From contig PMUI01000070.1 of assembly GCA_003166955.1 (NCBI GenBank), forward strand, positions 62,001 through 126,000: a stretch of DNA of 64,000 nt, read 5' to 3'. The notes beneath the pieces are model-generated. The model worked only from the letters and a program-made list of their open reading frames with translations, searched no databases and had not been told where the DNA came from. Origin of the DNA: Acidobacterium sp. (GTDB taxonomy: Bacteria; Acidobacteriota; Terriglobia; Terriglobales; Acidobacteriaceae). How positions within the stretch are numbered: position 1 is the stretch's first letter; the number at the start of each line of letters is the position of its first letter. This document shows positions 1-8,400 of this stretch, piece after piece. The translations under genes and the position numbers were made by a program.

Positions 1-654
1 GCCATCGGAGCGCTGCTGGCGGAGCCGCGGGGGCGGCTCCGTGTCGGAGTGTCAGTCCCCCTTGCCCGGATGATCGCGGGGCCGCGGCTGGCCGAATTCC
101 TGGCAAAGTACCCGAAGGTCCAGGTGCAGCTGGACCTTGAGGGCGACGATGTCGCGGTGCGCGAAGGCCGGCTGGATCTGATGATTCGGGCCGGGGCGCT
201 GGGTGAATCAGGTCTGCTGGTCAAGCCGCTGATGCAGGTGCTGCCATGGGTGGTGGCGAGCCCGGCGTTTCTCGAGGGGAAGCAACGGCCGGAGACTCCG
301 GCGGAGCTGCGGCGCTTGACCTCGATTGCGACAACCTGCGATTCCGTCGCCGGTGAGGCTGGAGGGACGACAACCTGGCGGCTACTGCGGGGGCACGAAG
401 TGGCGGAAGTCCAGATGGAAGTGCGGGTTGCGGTGCCGGATCCAGAGATGAACCGGCAGCTGGCGTTGGCCGGGGTTGGCGTGGCCATGCTGTCGCGGGG
501 GATGGTCCGGGCGGATGTAGAGGCTGGGCGGCTGGTGCACTTGCTGCCCGAGTGGGAGCCGGAGCCGGTGGCGCTGCACGCTTTTTATCCGACGCGCCTG
601 GGGTCTTCGCCGAAGGTGCGGGCGTTTTTGGAGTGGTTGAAGAGCAGCCAGTAG
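1..654 (+). CDS. LysR-family transcriptional regulator, 3' part
   Basis: The frame is open from the first base of the window, so the N-terminal winged-helix DNA-binding domain lies outside. What remains is about 217 residues of the LysR co-inducer (periplasmic-binding-like) domain, beginning with the linker EPRGRLRVGVSVPL that usually follows the DNA-binding helix in this family. The segment DLMIRAGALGESGLLVKPL and the later GVGVAMLSRGMV match the usual family layout (known). It probably regulates an adjacent gene left of the window (inference). The ligand cannot be read from the sequence. The stop is followed directly by a short GTAGCC-type repeat. Confidence 0.88.
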   Translation, partial: AIGALLAEPRGRLRVGVSVPLARMIAGPRLAEFLAKYPKVQVQLDLEGDDVAVREGRLDLMIRAGALGESGLLVKPLMQVLPWVVASPAFLEGKQRPETPAELRRLTSIATTCDSVAGEAGGTTTWRLLRGHEVAEVQMEVRVAVPDPEMNRQLALAGVGVAMLSRGMVRADVEAGRLVHLLPEWEPEPVALHAFYPTRLGSSPKVRAFLEWLKSSQ

Positions 655-1152
655 GCAGTAGGCGGTAGCCTGTAGTTAAACGGCTGCTAACAGGTGGCTT
701 GTGTTCCACAGTGAAACCTTATCCTGCGCCCTGCGCCCCGCCAAAGTACTTCCGTACCGCCCCGCCCCACGATCCTCCTTGTATTGCTCCCGGCCCGACT
801 GCACCCTATACGTAGCGGGGATTCCCTGCCTTGGGCGGGAAGAATCCCCATCGGCGTTTTCGCAGCCAAATCGGCGCTCCTGAGCACTGGATCGAGAGCA
901 GCTCCGAGTCAGATCTCGAAGTCGCCTGTAATGAATGGGATCAGGTCTAAACCAAGTCGAATCAAACGGCGGGTGCCTCAAATCCCGAAAAGTGCGGCTA
1001 ACTCCTTGCATTTTCTGCTGCTTGAGATCTAAATAGCCCGTAATGAATGGATTACCGCAAGGCCGATTCGGCAAGTCCATTCAAATGAAACACTTACAGA
1101 AAAATCCCGACACCCCCCCTGAAAAAGGCCCGCTGCGATTCACCACCAGGAA

Positions 1153-1168
1153 TGTTCCACGTGAAACA
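1153..1168. promoter_or_regulatory. parS-like centromere site
   Basis: TGTTCCACGTGAAACA differs from the widely conserved bacterial parS consensus TGTTTCACGTGAAACA at one position. It lies about 1.8 kb upstream of parA. It is expected to be bound by the ParB encoded at 3912-4814 (inference from family knowledge). Confidence 0.85.
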
Positions 1169-1252
1169 CTGCCCCTGCTTTCCCGCTCCTGTCCCCTCTT
1201 CCCGGCTCACCGACTCCCTGCTTTTAGGAGGCCTGCGATCATCGTTGGAAAA

Positions 1253-1268
1253 TGTTCCACGTGGAACA
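1253..1268. promoter_or_regulatory. parS-like centromere site
   Basis: TGTTCCACGTGGAACA is a perfect 16-bp palindrome that differs from the parS consensus at two symmetrical positions. It starts exactly 100 bp after the previous site, close to helical phasing. Confidence 0.8.
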
Positions 1269-1362
1269 CCGCCCAGCTCCCAGCTCCCAGCTCCAAGCTC
1301 CTTGCTTCCCGCATCCCGCTTCCCGCTTCCTGCTCCCTGCTTCCTGCTTCCTGCTTCCTGCT

Positions 1363-2496
1363 TCAGGACGGATGCCCGCGGAACAGATAGAACAGCTCGA
1401 TCAGCAGGATCAGGACCACGACCACTTCGAGGAAAAAGGCTCGGCTTTGGTTGAATTGCTCGACCATGTAGTCGTAGAGCTCTTCGGCAGTGCGAAGTTT
1501 TTGGGTGACGAGGTTCTTGTAGTCGGGCACGCCGACTTTGCCTGCGGCGAGACGGTAGAGGCGGGCAGCATACATGTCACTGAGGAACTTGATAGCGTTG
1601 TCGGCGTGCTCGGTGAGCTCGGCCACTTCGAGCAGAACTGTGTGGAGGTTGTTGGCGGATCGCGCAAGACGCCAGCGGGCCAGCCGTCCGTGCTTTTGGT
1701 CGAGACTGTCATAAACGCCGTCGAGAACGCCGGTGAGCAGCTCGTCGTAGTGGCGGAATTCGAGGAGCTGGGAGTTGGCATATTCAAGGAGCTGGATAGC
1801 CGTTTCGGCGCCGGCGCTCGAGTCATAGAGGAGAGCGGCGTTCCAGCCGATGACGGCTACGTCGCTGGCGTAGTAGGAGATCTGGGAGTTGAGAATTTCG
1901 GCGCACTCGCCGGCTGATAGCGGGTTGCGGTCGCCGCGGACGACCTGGGCGATCTGGCTGCGGTAGTCGCGGGTCAGGTCGGCGGCCGGAGGCTGGCCGG
2001 TAACCTCGCGAACATGAAAGATGAAGTAGTCCTCACTGAGCCATGGGGAGTAGGGCTTGACGAGAGCGGAGGCGAAACGGTCCAGCTTCTGGCGGATGAT
2101 CGGCTCGGCGCGGGAGGCGAAGTCGAAATCCCAAACCCAGCGGCTGGCGAGGAGGACGAGCGAATCCCAGTCGCCGGCAAAGGGAAGATTGAAGAGGACG
2201 CTGACGACGCCGTAGTCGTAGTACTTGATTTCGCCGGAGAGGCGCTCGCCGGATTCGAGGACGAGGGGCTCGATGGGCTCGACGACGGGCGGGCGCTCGT
2301 AGCGGACGTAGGCGGGCGCGACGTGCTTGAGGTTGGGTTTCTGAACGGTGCGGGCGTTCACGGTCTGTTGAATCTGTTCGAGGCGGATTTCTTCGCAAAC
2401 GTCGAACTGGATGAGGACGAGGACCGAGCCGGTGAGGGAGACGGCTGGGGCGGGCCCAGCGGGGCCGGGGAGCGGGGTTGTGGAGAGCTGGCTCAT
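1363..2496 (-). CDS. RMD1/DUF155-family membrane-anchored protein
   Basis: The 377-residue product resembles the RMD1/DUF155 family: an N-terminal beta-rich part (SGEIKYYDYGVVSVLFNLPF), a long helical middle with YDYMVEQF, and a single C-terminal membrane segment (VVVVLILLIELFYLF) followed by a short tail. Relatives in fungi are mitochondrial inner-membrane proteins; the bacterial role is not established. A GTG three codons upstream is an alternative start; I chose the ATG. The gene is divergent from parA, with a parS-like palindrome in the shared gap. That suggests proximity to the segregation locus but proves no functional link. Confidence 0.8.
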   Translation of the reverse strand: MSQLSTTPLPGPAGPAPAVSLTGSVLVLIQFDVCEEIRLEQIQQTVNARTVQKPNLKHVAPAYVRYERPPVVEPIEPLVLESGERLSGEIKYYDYGVVSVLFNLPFAGDWDSLVLLASRWVWDFDFASRAEPIIRQKLDRFASALVKPYSPWLSEDYFIFHVREVTGQPPAADLTRDYRSQIAQVVRGDRNPLSAGECAEILNSQISYYASDVAVIGWNAALLYDSSAGAETAIQLLEYANSQLLEFRHYDELLTGVLDGVYDSLDQKHGRLARWRLARSANNLHTVLLEVAELTEHADNAIKFLSDMYAARLYRLAAGKVGVPDYKNLVTQKLRTAEELYDYMVEQFNQSRAFFLEVVVVLILLIELFYLFRGHPS

Positions 2497-2934
2497 GGTG
2501 CGCACTGGAGCTTAGAGCTAAGAGTTCAGTCCGAAGATGCGTGGCGTGTTGTGCTCCACGTGGAACATCAGCGGGTGTGACCGACGTGCTGAATGGCACA
2601 GAAAAGAGAGGCGGCCCACTCAAGCCAACAGCATTCTTGAATGAGCGACCCCAGGTTTTGGGCCATCCGAGGTTTGTTCCACGCGAACATCCGGGTTGGA
2701 ACCGCAGTTCGGATCTCGTGATTTTGCGAGTGAAAATGGTCCGGGATTTCCACGCGGGGTCTCTTTTCGGTAACACTCCTGTTGCAATTGGGCGGGACGC
2801 GTATCCCCCGGACGGGATGGGGGTTAGACATGATGGACGAAAGGTGAGCGGGAATCCTTCCACAAATGCAGCCCTGTTTCGCACAAGCGAATCGCGTTGC
2901 GGTGGGAGCGCCGGACCAGTAGGCTTTTCTAGTC
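2497..2934. other. Divergent gap between RMD1-like gene and parA
   Basis: This 438-bp gap has no supportable gene. It contains one parS-like palindrome and, around 2676-2690, a degenerate TGTTC/GAACA inverted repeat that is too weak to call. Promoters for both flanking genes must lie here, but no clear -35/-10 pair was recognised. Confidence 0.5.
2552..2567. promoter_or_regulatory. parS-like site in the parA upstream gap
   Basis: TGCTCCACGTGGAACA keeps the core CACGTG and most flanking bases of parS, with three differences from the consensus. Its position about 370 bp ahead of parA fits both centromere function and autoregulation. Confidence 0.65.
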
Positions 2935-3780
2935 ATGGGGAAAGTGCTGGCGGTCGTCAATCAAAAAGGCGGGGTAGGCAAAACAACCACCGCCATCAAT
3001 CTCTCGGCAGCACTGGCTTTGGAGGGTTTGCAGATCCTTCTGGTGGATTGCGATCCTCAGGCGAACTCGAGCGGGGGATTTGGGATTACCCGGGACGCGG
3101 ATCGGCGCTCGTCGTACGACGTGCTGATGGGCGAGGCGACGATTCCCGAGGTCGCGTTGCGGACCGAGATCGACACGTTAAAGATCGTTCCCTCGAACAA
3201 GAATCTGACGGGGGCGAATGTGGAGCTGATCCAGATGGATCGGCGAGCGTACCGGCTGCGGGACGCGCTGGATAAGGTCAAGGACGACTATGCGTTTGTG
3301 ATTCTGGATTGCCCGCCGGCGCTGGATCTGCTGACTTTGAACGCGCTGGTGGCAGCGGACCGGCTGCTGGTTCCAATGCAGGCGGAGTATTTCGCGCTGG
3401 AGGGGATCAGCGAGCTGATGCACACGCTGGAGCGGGTGCGAGGGGCGTTCAACGCGGGGCTGGAGATTGAGGGCGTGCTGCTGACGATGTATGACGATCG
3501 CACGAACCTGGCGCAACAGGTAACCGATAATTTGCGGGAGTTTTTCAAGGACAAGCTGCTCAAGACAGTCATTCCGAGGAATATCCGGCTGGCGGAGGCG
3601 CCGAGCTATGGCAAGCCGGTGCTGCTGTACGATCCGCGGTCGCGTGGGTCGGAGAGCTATCGGGAACTGGCCGATGAGCTGCTGACGCGGAACGGGATTG
3701 AGAGTCCGGCGGCGAAGGAGCGGAAGACGGCGCGGGCTGCGCAGGGTGGGGTAAAAGTTCGGTTTTGGCCCTATGCGTGA
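2935..3780 (+). CDS. parA: ParA/Soj chromosome-partitioning ATPase
   Basis: The 281-residue protein is a deviant-Walker ATPase that drives chromosome or origin segregation with ParB. The deviant Walker A motif [14 protein letters not shown] lies near residues 11-24, Walker A' VDCDPQAN near 39-46, and Walker [12 protein letters not shown] near 120-130. It lacks the N-terminal helix-turn-helix of plasmid ParA proteins, as usual for chromosomal Soj types. About 25 residues beyond LADELL form a basic tail that many homologues lack. parB follows 131 bp downstream, separated by short GTAGCC/CTACTGG repeats. No strong ribosome binding site precedes the ATG, but the start fits the family's N terminus exactly. 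Confidence 0.95.
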   Translation: MGKVLAVVNQKGGVGKTTTAINLSAALALEGLQILLVDCDPQANSSGGFGITRDADRRSSYDVLMGEATIPEVALRTEIDTLKIVPSNKNLTGANVELIQMDRRAYRLRDALDKVKDDYAFVILDCPPALDLLTLNALVAADRLLVPMQAEYFALEGISELMHTLERVRGAFNAGLEIEGVLLTMYDDRTNLAQQVTDNLREFFKDKLLKTVIPRNIRLAEAPSYGKPVLLYDPRSRGSESYRELADELLTRNGIESPAAKERKTARAAQGGVKVRFWPYA

Positions 3781-3911
3781 GAAAGCAGCCTTTAGCCAGT
3801 GGCCTGTAGCCTGTAGTTGATACGGGCTACTGGCTACTGGCTACTGGCTGATTGAAGTTCTTTGCTTATTTTTCTGGCTTTGGTTTGGATTCGTGGTGAG
3901 GCGAGGGTGAG
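3781..3911. repeat. GTAGCC / CTACTGG short repeats between parA and parB
   Basis: The gap contains repeated heptamer-like words: CCTGTAG twice in tandem, then CTACTGG three times in a row. Related words occur after the LysR gene (about 648-690) and after parB (about 4830-4860). They look like a dispersed intergenic repeat and not a coding or regulatory element. Confidence 0.6.
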
Positions 3912-4814
3912 ATGCAGACAATGACAGAAGCTCCGAAGCGGAGAGCGTTGGGTAAGGGGTTGGAATCGTTGCTGCCGCGGGTGCATGCGGTGGCGGAACC
4001 GGGGTCGGCGGAGAGCGGCGAGGGCAGGCCCCGGGAAATCCCGATCGGGGAGATTGAGCGGAGTCCGTTTCAGACGCGGACGCGGTTCGACACCGTGCAG
4101 ATGGCGGAGCTGGCAGCGTCCATTGCGGCAACGGGGGTGGTGCAGCCCATCGTCGTGCGGCCGCTGCCGCATGGGCACTATCAGCTGATTGCCGGCGAGC
4201 GGCGGTGGATGGCGTCGCAGGCGGCGGGGAAAGAGACGATCCCGGCGATTGTGCGGCAGGTTTCGGATGAGCAGGCGATGGAGATGACCATCGTCGAGAA
4301 CCTGCAGCGGACGGACCTGAACGCGATGGAGCAGGCGCGGGCGTACGAGCTGCTGGCGCGGGAGTTTCAGTTAACGCAGGAGCAGATGGCGAAGCGGACG
4401 GGGAAGGACCGCGCGTCGGTGGGGAACTTCCTGCGGCTGCTGAAGCTGCCAACGGAGGTGCAGGGCAAAGTCGAGGAAGGGGTACTGAGCTTTGGACATG
4501 CGCGGGCGCTGCTGCCGCTCGAGGATCCTCAGACGATTTTGAAGGCGGCGCAGAAGGTGACGGCGCTGTCGATGAGCGTCCGGCAGACGGAAAGCTACGT
4601 GCAGAAGATCCTGAGCCCCGGACCGAAGAAGCAGGATGGCGAACAAAAGGAGAATGTGCTCGACCCGAATGTGCGGGAAGTACAGGAGTTGCTGCAGCGG
4701 GCGCTGGGCCTGAAAGTGCGGATCGAGGACAAAAAGGGGCGCGGGCGGGTGATTATCGAGTACGCGCAGCTGGAGGAGTTTGACCGGCTGCTGGAGAGGC
4801 TGAGCAGGGAGTAG
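3912..4814 (+). CDS. parB: ParB/Spo0J chromosome-partitioning CTPase
   Basis: The 300-residue protein binds parS and spreads as a CTP-dependent clamp; ParA uses it as its cargo. It starts with the basic RRALGKGLESLL segment that stimulates ParA in this family. The N-terminal CTP-binding domain carries the GERRW motif near residue 96 and ENLQRTDLN near 128-136. A helix-turn-helix follows (LTQEQMAKRTGKDRASVGNFLRLL, near 155-178), and the C-terminal dimerisation domain ends in EFDRLLERL. An SD-like GAGGGTGAG sits just before the ATG. Several parS-like sites lie within 3 kb. The 3' end overlaps the convergent glycosyltransferase gene by 62 bp. Confidence 0.95.
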   Translation: MQTMTEAPKRRALGKGLESLLPRVHAVAEPGSAESGEGRPREIPIGEIERSPFQTRTRFDTVQMAELAASIAATGVVQPIVVRPLPHGHYQLIAGERRWMASQAAGKETIPAIVRQVSDEQAMEMTIVENLQRTDLNAMEQARAYELLAREFQLTQEQMAKRTGKDRASVGNFLRLLKLPTEVQGKVEEGVLSFGHARALLPLEDPQTILKAAQKVTALSMSVRQTESYVQKILSPGPKKQDGEQKENVLDPNVREVQELLQRALGLKVRIEDKKGRGRVIIEYAQLEEFDRLLERLSRE

Positions 4815-5994
4815 CCGCGAGCTGGGAGTTGGGAGCCGGTAGCCCGTAGCCGGTAGCGAAGAGGTCGCGGATCGCGGCGGCTGCATTCTTCATTGAAAAA
4901 TGAGACGCGAAGCAAGGAAAGGCTTGGGCGGCCATCGCTTGCTGCTCAGCCGACGGCATCTGGAGCCAGCGGCGGAAGAGGCGCTCGGTGCCGTCGAGGG
5001 TGTCGTCTTCGACGAGGCCGGCGCCGTCCTGGTGAATTTCGGGCCAGATGTTCACCTTATTGGTAATGAGGACGGGGCGGCCTGCGGCGAGGGCCTCGGC
5101 GACAACGATGCCGAAATTCTCCGAGTGCGAGGGAAGAATGAAGGCGTCGGCGGCTCTGAGGGCTCCCCATTTGAGATCGCCGCGGATCATACCGGGCCAG
5201 TGGACGCGGTCCGCGATGCCGCTTTCGGCGCAGAGCTTTTGAAAGCCGGCCTGGGAGCCTTCCTGATCGGGGCCGGCGACGACGAGATCGATGTCGGGAA
5301 ACTCGGCAGCGATTTTGGCGAAGGCGGCGACGAGCAGATCGCAGCCTTTTTTGGCGTGAAGGCGGGACATAAAGAGGAGGTAGCGGCGGCTGCGGAGGCG
5401 GGGAATGTGGCTCAGGAAGGCTTCGACCTGAGCGGCGGGATCGCCGTCGGGCTCGGTGATGCCGTAGGGGACGGGGAGACTGTTCCAGCGATTGGGATGG
5501 AAGCTGGTGATGGCGAGGTCGCGCTCGATGGCGGTGGTGAAGAGAACGGCGCGGGCATCGCGGAGGACGCGATATTGCAGGGGCCAATAGAGGATCTTCT
5601 TGATGTGTTTGAGGGGGTATCGGGTGTTGAACCAGGGGTCGAGGGCGCCGTGGGTGAAGACGGCGTAAGGCACGCCGGAGCGGCGGGCGGCGGAGTGGAC
5701 GGCGATGTCGGGGAACACCCAGATGCCGTTCATCACAATGCCGTCGTAACGGGGGGCGTTGCGGTGCAGCCAGGTCCATAAGCGGGGGGAGAGGCTGAAG
5801 CGGCCCAGCCAGCGCTGGCCGAGGGCGTGGACGGGCACGCCAATACCGGAGAGAAAGGGAGCGGAGGGGGCATCTTCGCAGACGATTTCGGCGTCAACGC
5901 CAATTTGGGGATAGGCTCGGGCCAGGTGGCGTACGGCCTCTGGAGGACCGCCCAGGGTAGGCGAAAGGCTTGCGATGACATGGAGGATTCTCAT
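4753..5994 (-). CDS. Glycosyltransferase family 4
   Basis: The 413-residue protein has the GT-B layout of GT4 enzymes. It begins MRILHVIASLSPTLGGP, has a mid-protein nucleotide-sugar region (LLFMSRLHAKKGCDLLVAAF), and carries the E-x7-E-type motif PSHSENFGIVVAEALAAGRPVL near residues 300-320. It likely transfers a sugar to a lipid- or polysaccharide-linked acceptor at the cytoplasmic face of the membrane. The donor and acceptor are unknown. The last ~45 residues (from about ATGYGLPAPNSQLA) are translated from intergenic repeat and from the antisense of the parB end, so the ancestral protein probably ended near residue 368. An asparagine synthetase typical of surface-glycan clusters is divergent from it. 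Confidence 0.88.
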   Translation of the reverse strand: MRILHVIASLSPTLGGPPEAVRHLARAYPQIGVDAEIVCEDAPSAPFLSGIGVPVHALGQRWLGRFSLSPRLWTWLHRNAPRYDGIVMNGIWVFPDIAVHSAARRSGVPYAVFTHGALDPWFNTRYPLKHIKKILYWPLQYRVLRDARAVLFTTAIERDLAITSFHPNRWNSLPVPYGITEPDGDPAAQVEAFLSHIPRLRSRRYLLFMSRLHAKKGCDLLVAAFAKIAAEFPDIDLVVAGPDQEGSQAGFQKLCAESGIADRVHWPGMIRGDLKWGALRAADAFILPSHSENFGIVVAEALAAGRPVLITNKVNIWPEIHQDGAGLVEDDTLDGTERLFRRWLQMPSAEQQAMAAQAFPCFASHFSMKNAAAAIRDLFATGYGLPAPNSQLAATPCSASPAAGQTPPAARTR

Positions 5995-6306
5995 CGATCA
6001 GAACGAGCAGAACGATCGGAACGAGGCGGTGTCAGTCTAACTGAGAAGCCGGACAGAGAAAATGGGGCGGCGGGCACCCCTGGCGGTCCGGCTGGGGGAG
6101 GGGCCCCAGACTCCCGTTCACCGATTGTTCACTTCTATTGCAAAATCATTCTTTCAGAATGCGAAAAGCATTGCTACACTAACCAACACGCTACGGCCAG
6201 CACGCTGCTAAGACCTGATTGCTCGCAAGACGCAGAGCGGGGTTGGGTCTTGTGTTTCAGTAAATAAATCTCAAGAGAGTTCTCCCCTAAAGGTCTGGGT
6301 ATCTGG
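5995..6306. other. Divergent gap between glycosyltransferase and asnB
   Basis: The gap holds a GC-rich part near the glycosyltransferase and an AT-richer part (about 6120-6190) with a palindrome and a sigma-70-like promoter pointing to asnB. The transcribed leader would be about 120 nt long. It contains a possible 6-bp stem AAGACC (6210-6215) / GGTCTT (6246-6251). Confidence 0.5.
6147..6180 (+). promoter_or_regulatory. Candidate asnB promoter with overlapping palindrome
   Basis: A perfect inverted repeat CATTCT-TTC-AGAATG (6147-6161) overlaps a -35-like TTCAGA (6153-6158). A -10-like TACACT (6175-6180) follows at 16-bp spacing. The overlap suggests repressor control (inference). Confidence 0.45.
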
Positions 6307-8205
6307 ATGTGTGGTATCGCCGGAGTATTGGTCAAAGGAAAACCAGAGCGTCTGCATCTGCCTGATGTACTGACGCAGATGTCTTTCTCGCTTGCCACAC
6401 GGGGACCGGACGCTGAAGGCGTTTGGGTTGCGCCGACGAAGGAAATGGGATTCGCGCATCGGCGGCTGTCGATCATCGATGTGAATGCGCGGTCGGATCA
6501 GCCGATGCACTCCCCGGATGGACGATACACGATCGTTTTCAACGGCGAGATTTACAACTACCAGCTGCTGCGTGAGGAACTGAGGAAGAAGGGGCGGCGC
6601 TTCACGACGACGTCCGACACGGAAGTGCTGCTGGCGATGTACGCCGAACACGGGGCGGAGATGCTGACGAGGCTGCGCGGCATGTACGCCTTCGGCATCT
6701 GGGACCGGCAGAAGCGGGAGCTGTTTCTGGCGCGCGATCCGTTCGGCATCAAGCCGCTTTACTATGCCGATGCAGCGGAAGCCTTCTCTTTTGCATCGCA
6801 GGTACGATCCCTGATGTCGGCGCCGGACGTGGATTTGCGGGAAGAGGCGGCCGGTCACGTCGGATTCTTCGTGTGGGGCTCGGTTCCGGAGCCGTACACG
6901 CTGTATCGCGGGATTCGTTGTCTTCCCAGTGGAAGCTGGATGCGGGTGACGCAGGAGGGGGCTACGTCGCCGAAGGTGTTCGCGTCACCGGTGGAAGAGG
7001 CGGTAGGATTCGATCCCGGCTCGATGCCGCAGTCGCAGGGCGAGGCCGATGCCCGGCTGCACGATGCGTTGAAAGAGACACTGCGCATGCACGAGATCGC
7101 GGATGTGCCGGTGGCGATCTTTCTTTCGGCAGGCATCGACTCGGGGATGATCGCGGCGCTGGCCAAAGAAGCGGGGAACGAAGTTGAGACGCTGACGCTG
7201 GGGTTCGACCGGCTGCGGAATACCGAACATGATGAGACGGCAGCGGCGGCGCGGGTGGCCGATCACTATGGACTCAGCCACGAATCGCGCTACGTAGATC
7301 AATCGACGTTCCACGACCACCGCGAGCGTCTGCTGGAGCATATGGATCAGCCGACGGTCGACGGCGTGAACACGTACTTCATCAGCTGGCTGGCGCACGA
7401 GCGCGGATTCAAAGTAGCGCTGAGCGGGCTGGGCGGAGACGAGTTGTTCGGGGGGTATCCCAGTTTTCGTCAGATACCGCGGCTGGTGCACACTCTGCGG
7501 GCAACGGGCGTGGCACCGGTGGTGGGACGCGGACTGCGCAGGGTGACGCACGCGATGATTGCCAAGTTCACTTCACCGAAGTATGCGAGCCTGTTCGAGT
7601 ACGGAGGAACGTGGGGCGGAGCCTACCTTCTGCGACGCGGGTTGTTCATGCCGTGGGAACTGCCGGAGTTTCTGGATCCGGAGCTGGTTCGGGTGGGGTG
7701 GCGGGATCTCGAGGCGGTGGAGCAGATGAACGCGACGGTTCGCCCCTATGGAACGCTGGAGAACGTGGCGGGAAAACAGGCGGCCTTTCTGCGGGTCTCA
7801 GCGCTGGAGACGAGCTACTACATGCGGACGCAGCTGCTGCGGGATGCGGACTGGGCGGGGATGGCGCATTCGGTGGAGATTCGTGTGCCGCTGGTGGACA
7901 TGACGATGCTGCGGCAGATTTCGCCGTTGCGCGCGAGCCGCTATTCGCCGCGCAAGCCGGGTATGGTGCGCTGTCTGCGCTACCCCCTGCCTGCGGAAAT
8001 CCTGAACCGGCCCAAGAGCGGATTCAGCGTTCCGGTGCGGGAGTGGATGCAGGCGTCACCGGATCGCGGTCTGCGCCACTGGGCAACCTTCGTGCATGAA
8101 GCGCTGATCCGGAGGACTTCGTCGACACGGGTTCGGGCGAAAAGGACCGGCGATTCTTCTGAGCCGCCCCTGCTGGCAGCGAAAGCGCGTTCGCGCGCGG
8201 TCTGA
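6307..8205 (+). CDS. asnB: Glutamine-hydrolysing asparagine synthetase (AsnB type)
   Basis: The 632-residue protein has an N-terminal Ntn-type glutaminase domain with catalytic Cys2 (MCGIAGVL), RGPDAEG, FNGEIYNY and ARDPFGIKPLYY. The C-terminal synthetase domain has the PP-loop FLSAGIDSG near residue 276 and ALSGLGGDELFGGYPSFR near 371. The ammonia released is used to amidate aspartate or, in glycan clusters, a sugar acid. Its position next to a glycosyltransferase favours a surface-polysaccharide role, but plain asparagine synthesis is possible. The last ~30 residues are basic and Ser/Arg rich, unlike the usual C terminus. The ATG with MCGI is certain because the initiator Met is cleaved to expose Cys2. 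Confidence 0.93.
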   Translation: MCGIAGVLVKGKPERLHLPDVLTQMSFSLATRGPDAEGVWVAPTKEMGFAHRRLSIIDVNARSDQPMHSPDGRYTIVFNGEIYNYQLLREELRKKGRRFTTTSDTEVLLAMYAEHGAEMLTRLRGMYAFGIWDRQKRELFLARDPFGIKPLYYADAAEAFSFASQVRSLMSAPDVDLREEAAGHVGFFVWGSVPEPYTLYRGIRCLPSGSWMRVTQEGATSPKVFASPVEEAVGFDPGSMPQSQGEADARLHDALKETLRMHEIADVPVAIFLSAGIDSGMIAALAKEAGNEVETLTLGFDRLRNTEHDETAAAARVADHYGLSHESRYVDQSTFHDHRERLLEHMDQPTVDGVNTYFISWLAHERGFKVALSGLGGDELFGGYPSFRQIPRLVHTLRATGVAPVVGRGLRRVTHAMIAKFTSPKYASLFEYGGTWGGAYLLRRGLFMPWELPEFLDPELVRVGWRDLEAVEQMNATVRPYGTLENVAGKQAAFLRVSALETSYYMRTQLLRDADWAGMAHSVEIRVPLVDMTMLRQISPLRASRYSPRKPGMVRCLRYPLPAEILNRPKSGFSVPVREWMQASPDRGLRHWATFVHEALIRRTSSTRVRAKRTGDSSEPPLLAAKARSRAV

Positions 8206-8400
8206 TGCGGGATCGACGCTGTCCCGAACGGAATCTGTAACATCATCTGTGACAATTAGCAGCTGGGCGCCGGCTGGAGCCGCCGCCTTTGGAACGGGAC
8301 TGCGCTTCTCCGGCGCTGGGTAGTAGTATCAGGCCAACTGCAGACGCAGCTTGAATCTTCCCAGTCGCTCCGTCGGAGTCGATCGGGAGAGAAGCGAGGA

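Larger units (their letters stand above)
655..1362. other. Gene-free stretch with repeats and two parS-like sites
   Basis: No convincing gene is seen. The stretch starts with GTAGGC/GTAGCC-type repeats (about 648-690) and holds two imperfect direct repeats around GTAATGAATGG (near 930 and 1040, about 110 bp apart). Two parS-like palindromes follow. It ends in a pyrimidine-rich run of TTCCTGC-like heptamers (about 1270-1365) that abuts the stop codon of the minus-strand gene. Confidence 0.6.

Noticed and set aside
676-1080. Minus-strand 134-codon frame after the LysR gene.
   Set aside because: Composition is unlike neighbouring proteins, it overlaps repeats and there is no ribosome binding site or recognised family.
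1270-1370. Tandem TTCCTGC-like words as a CRISPR array or coding repeat.
   Set aside because: Units are 7 bp without spacers; this is simple low-complexity DNA.
2676-2690. TGTTCCACGCGAACA as a further parS site.
   Set aside because: It lacks one central base and the CACGTG core, so spacing of the half-sites is wrong.
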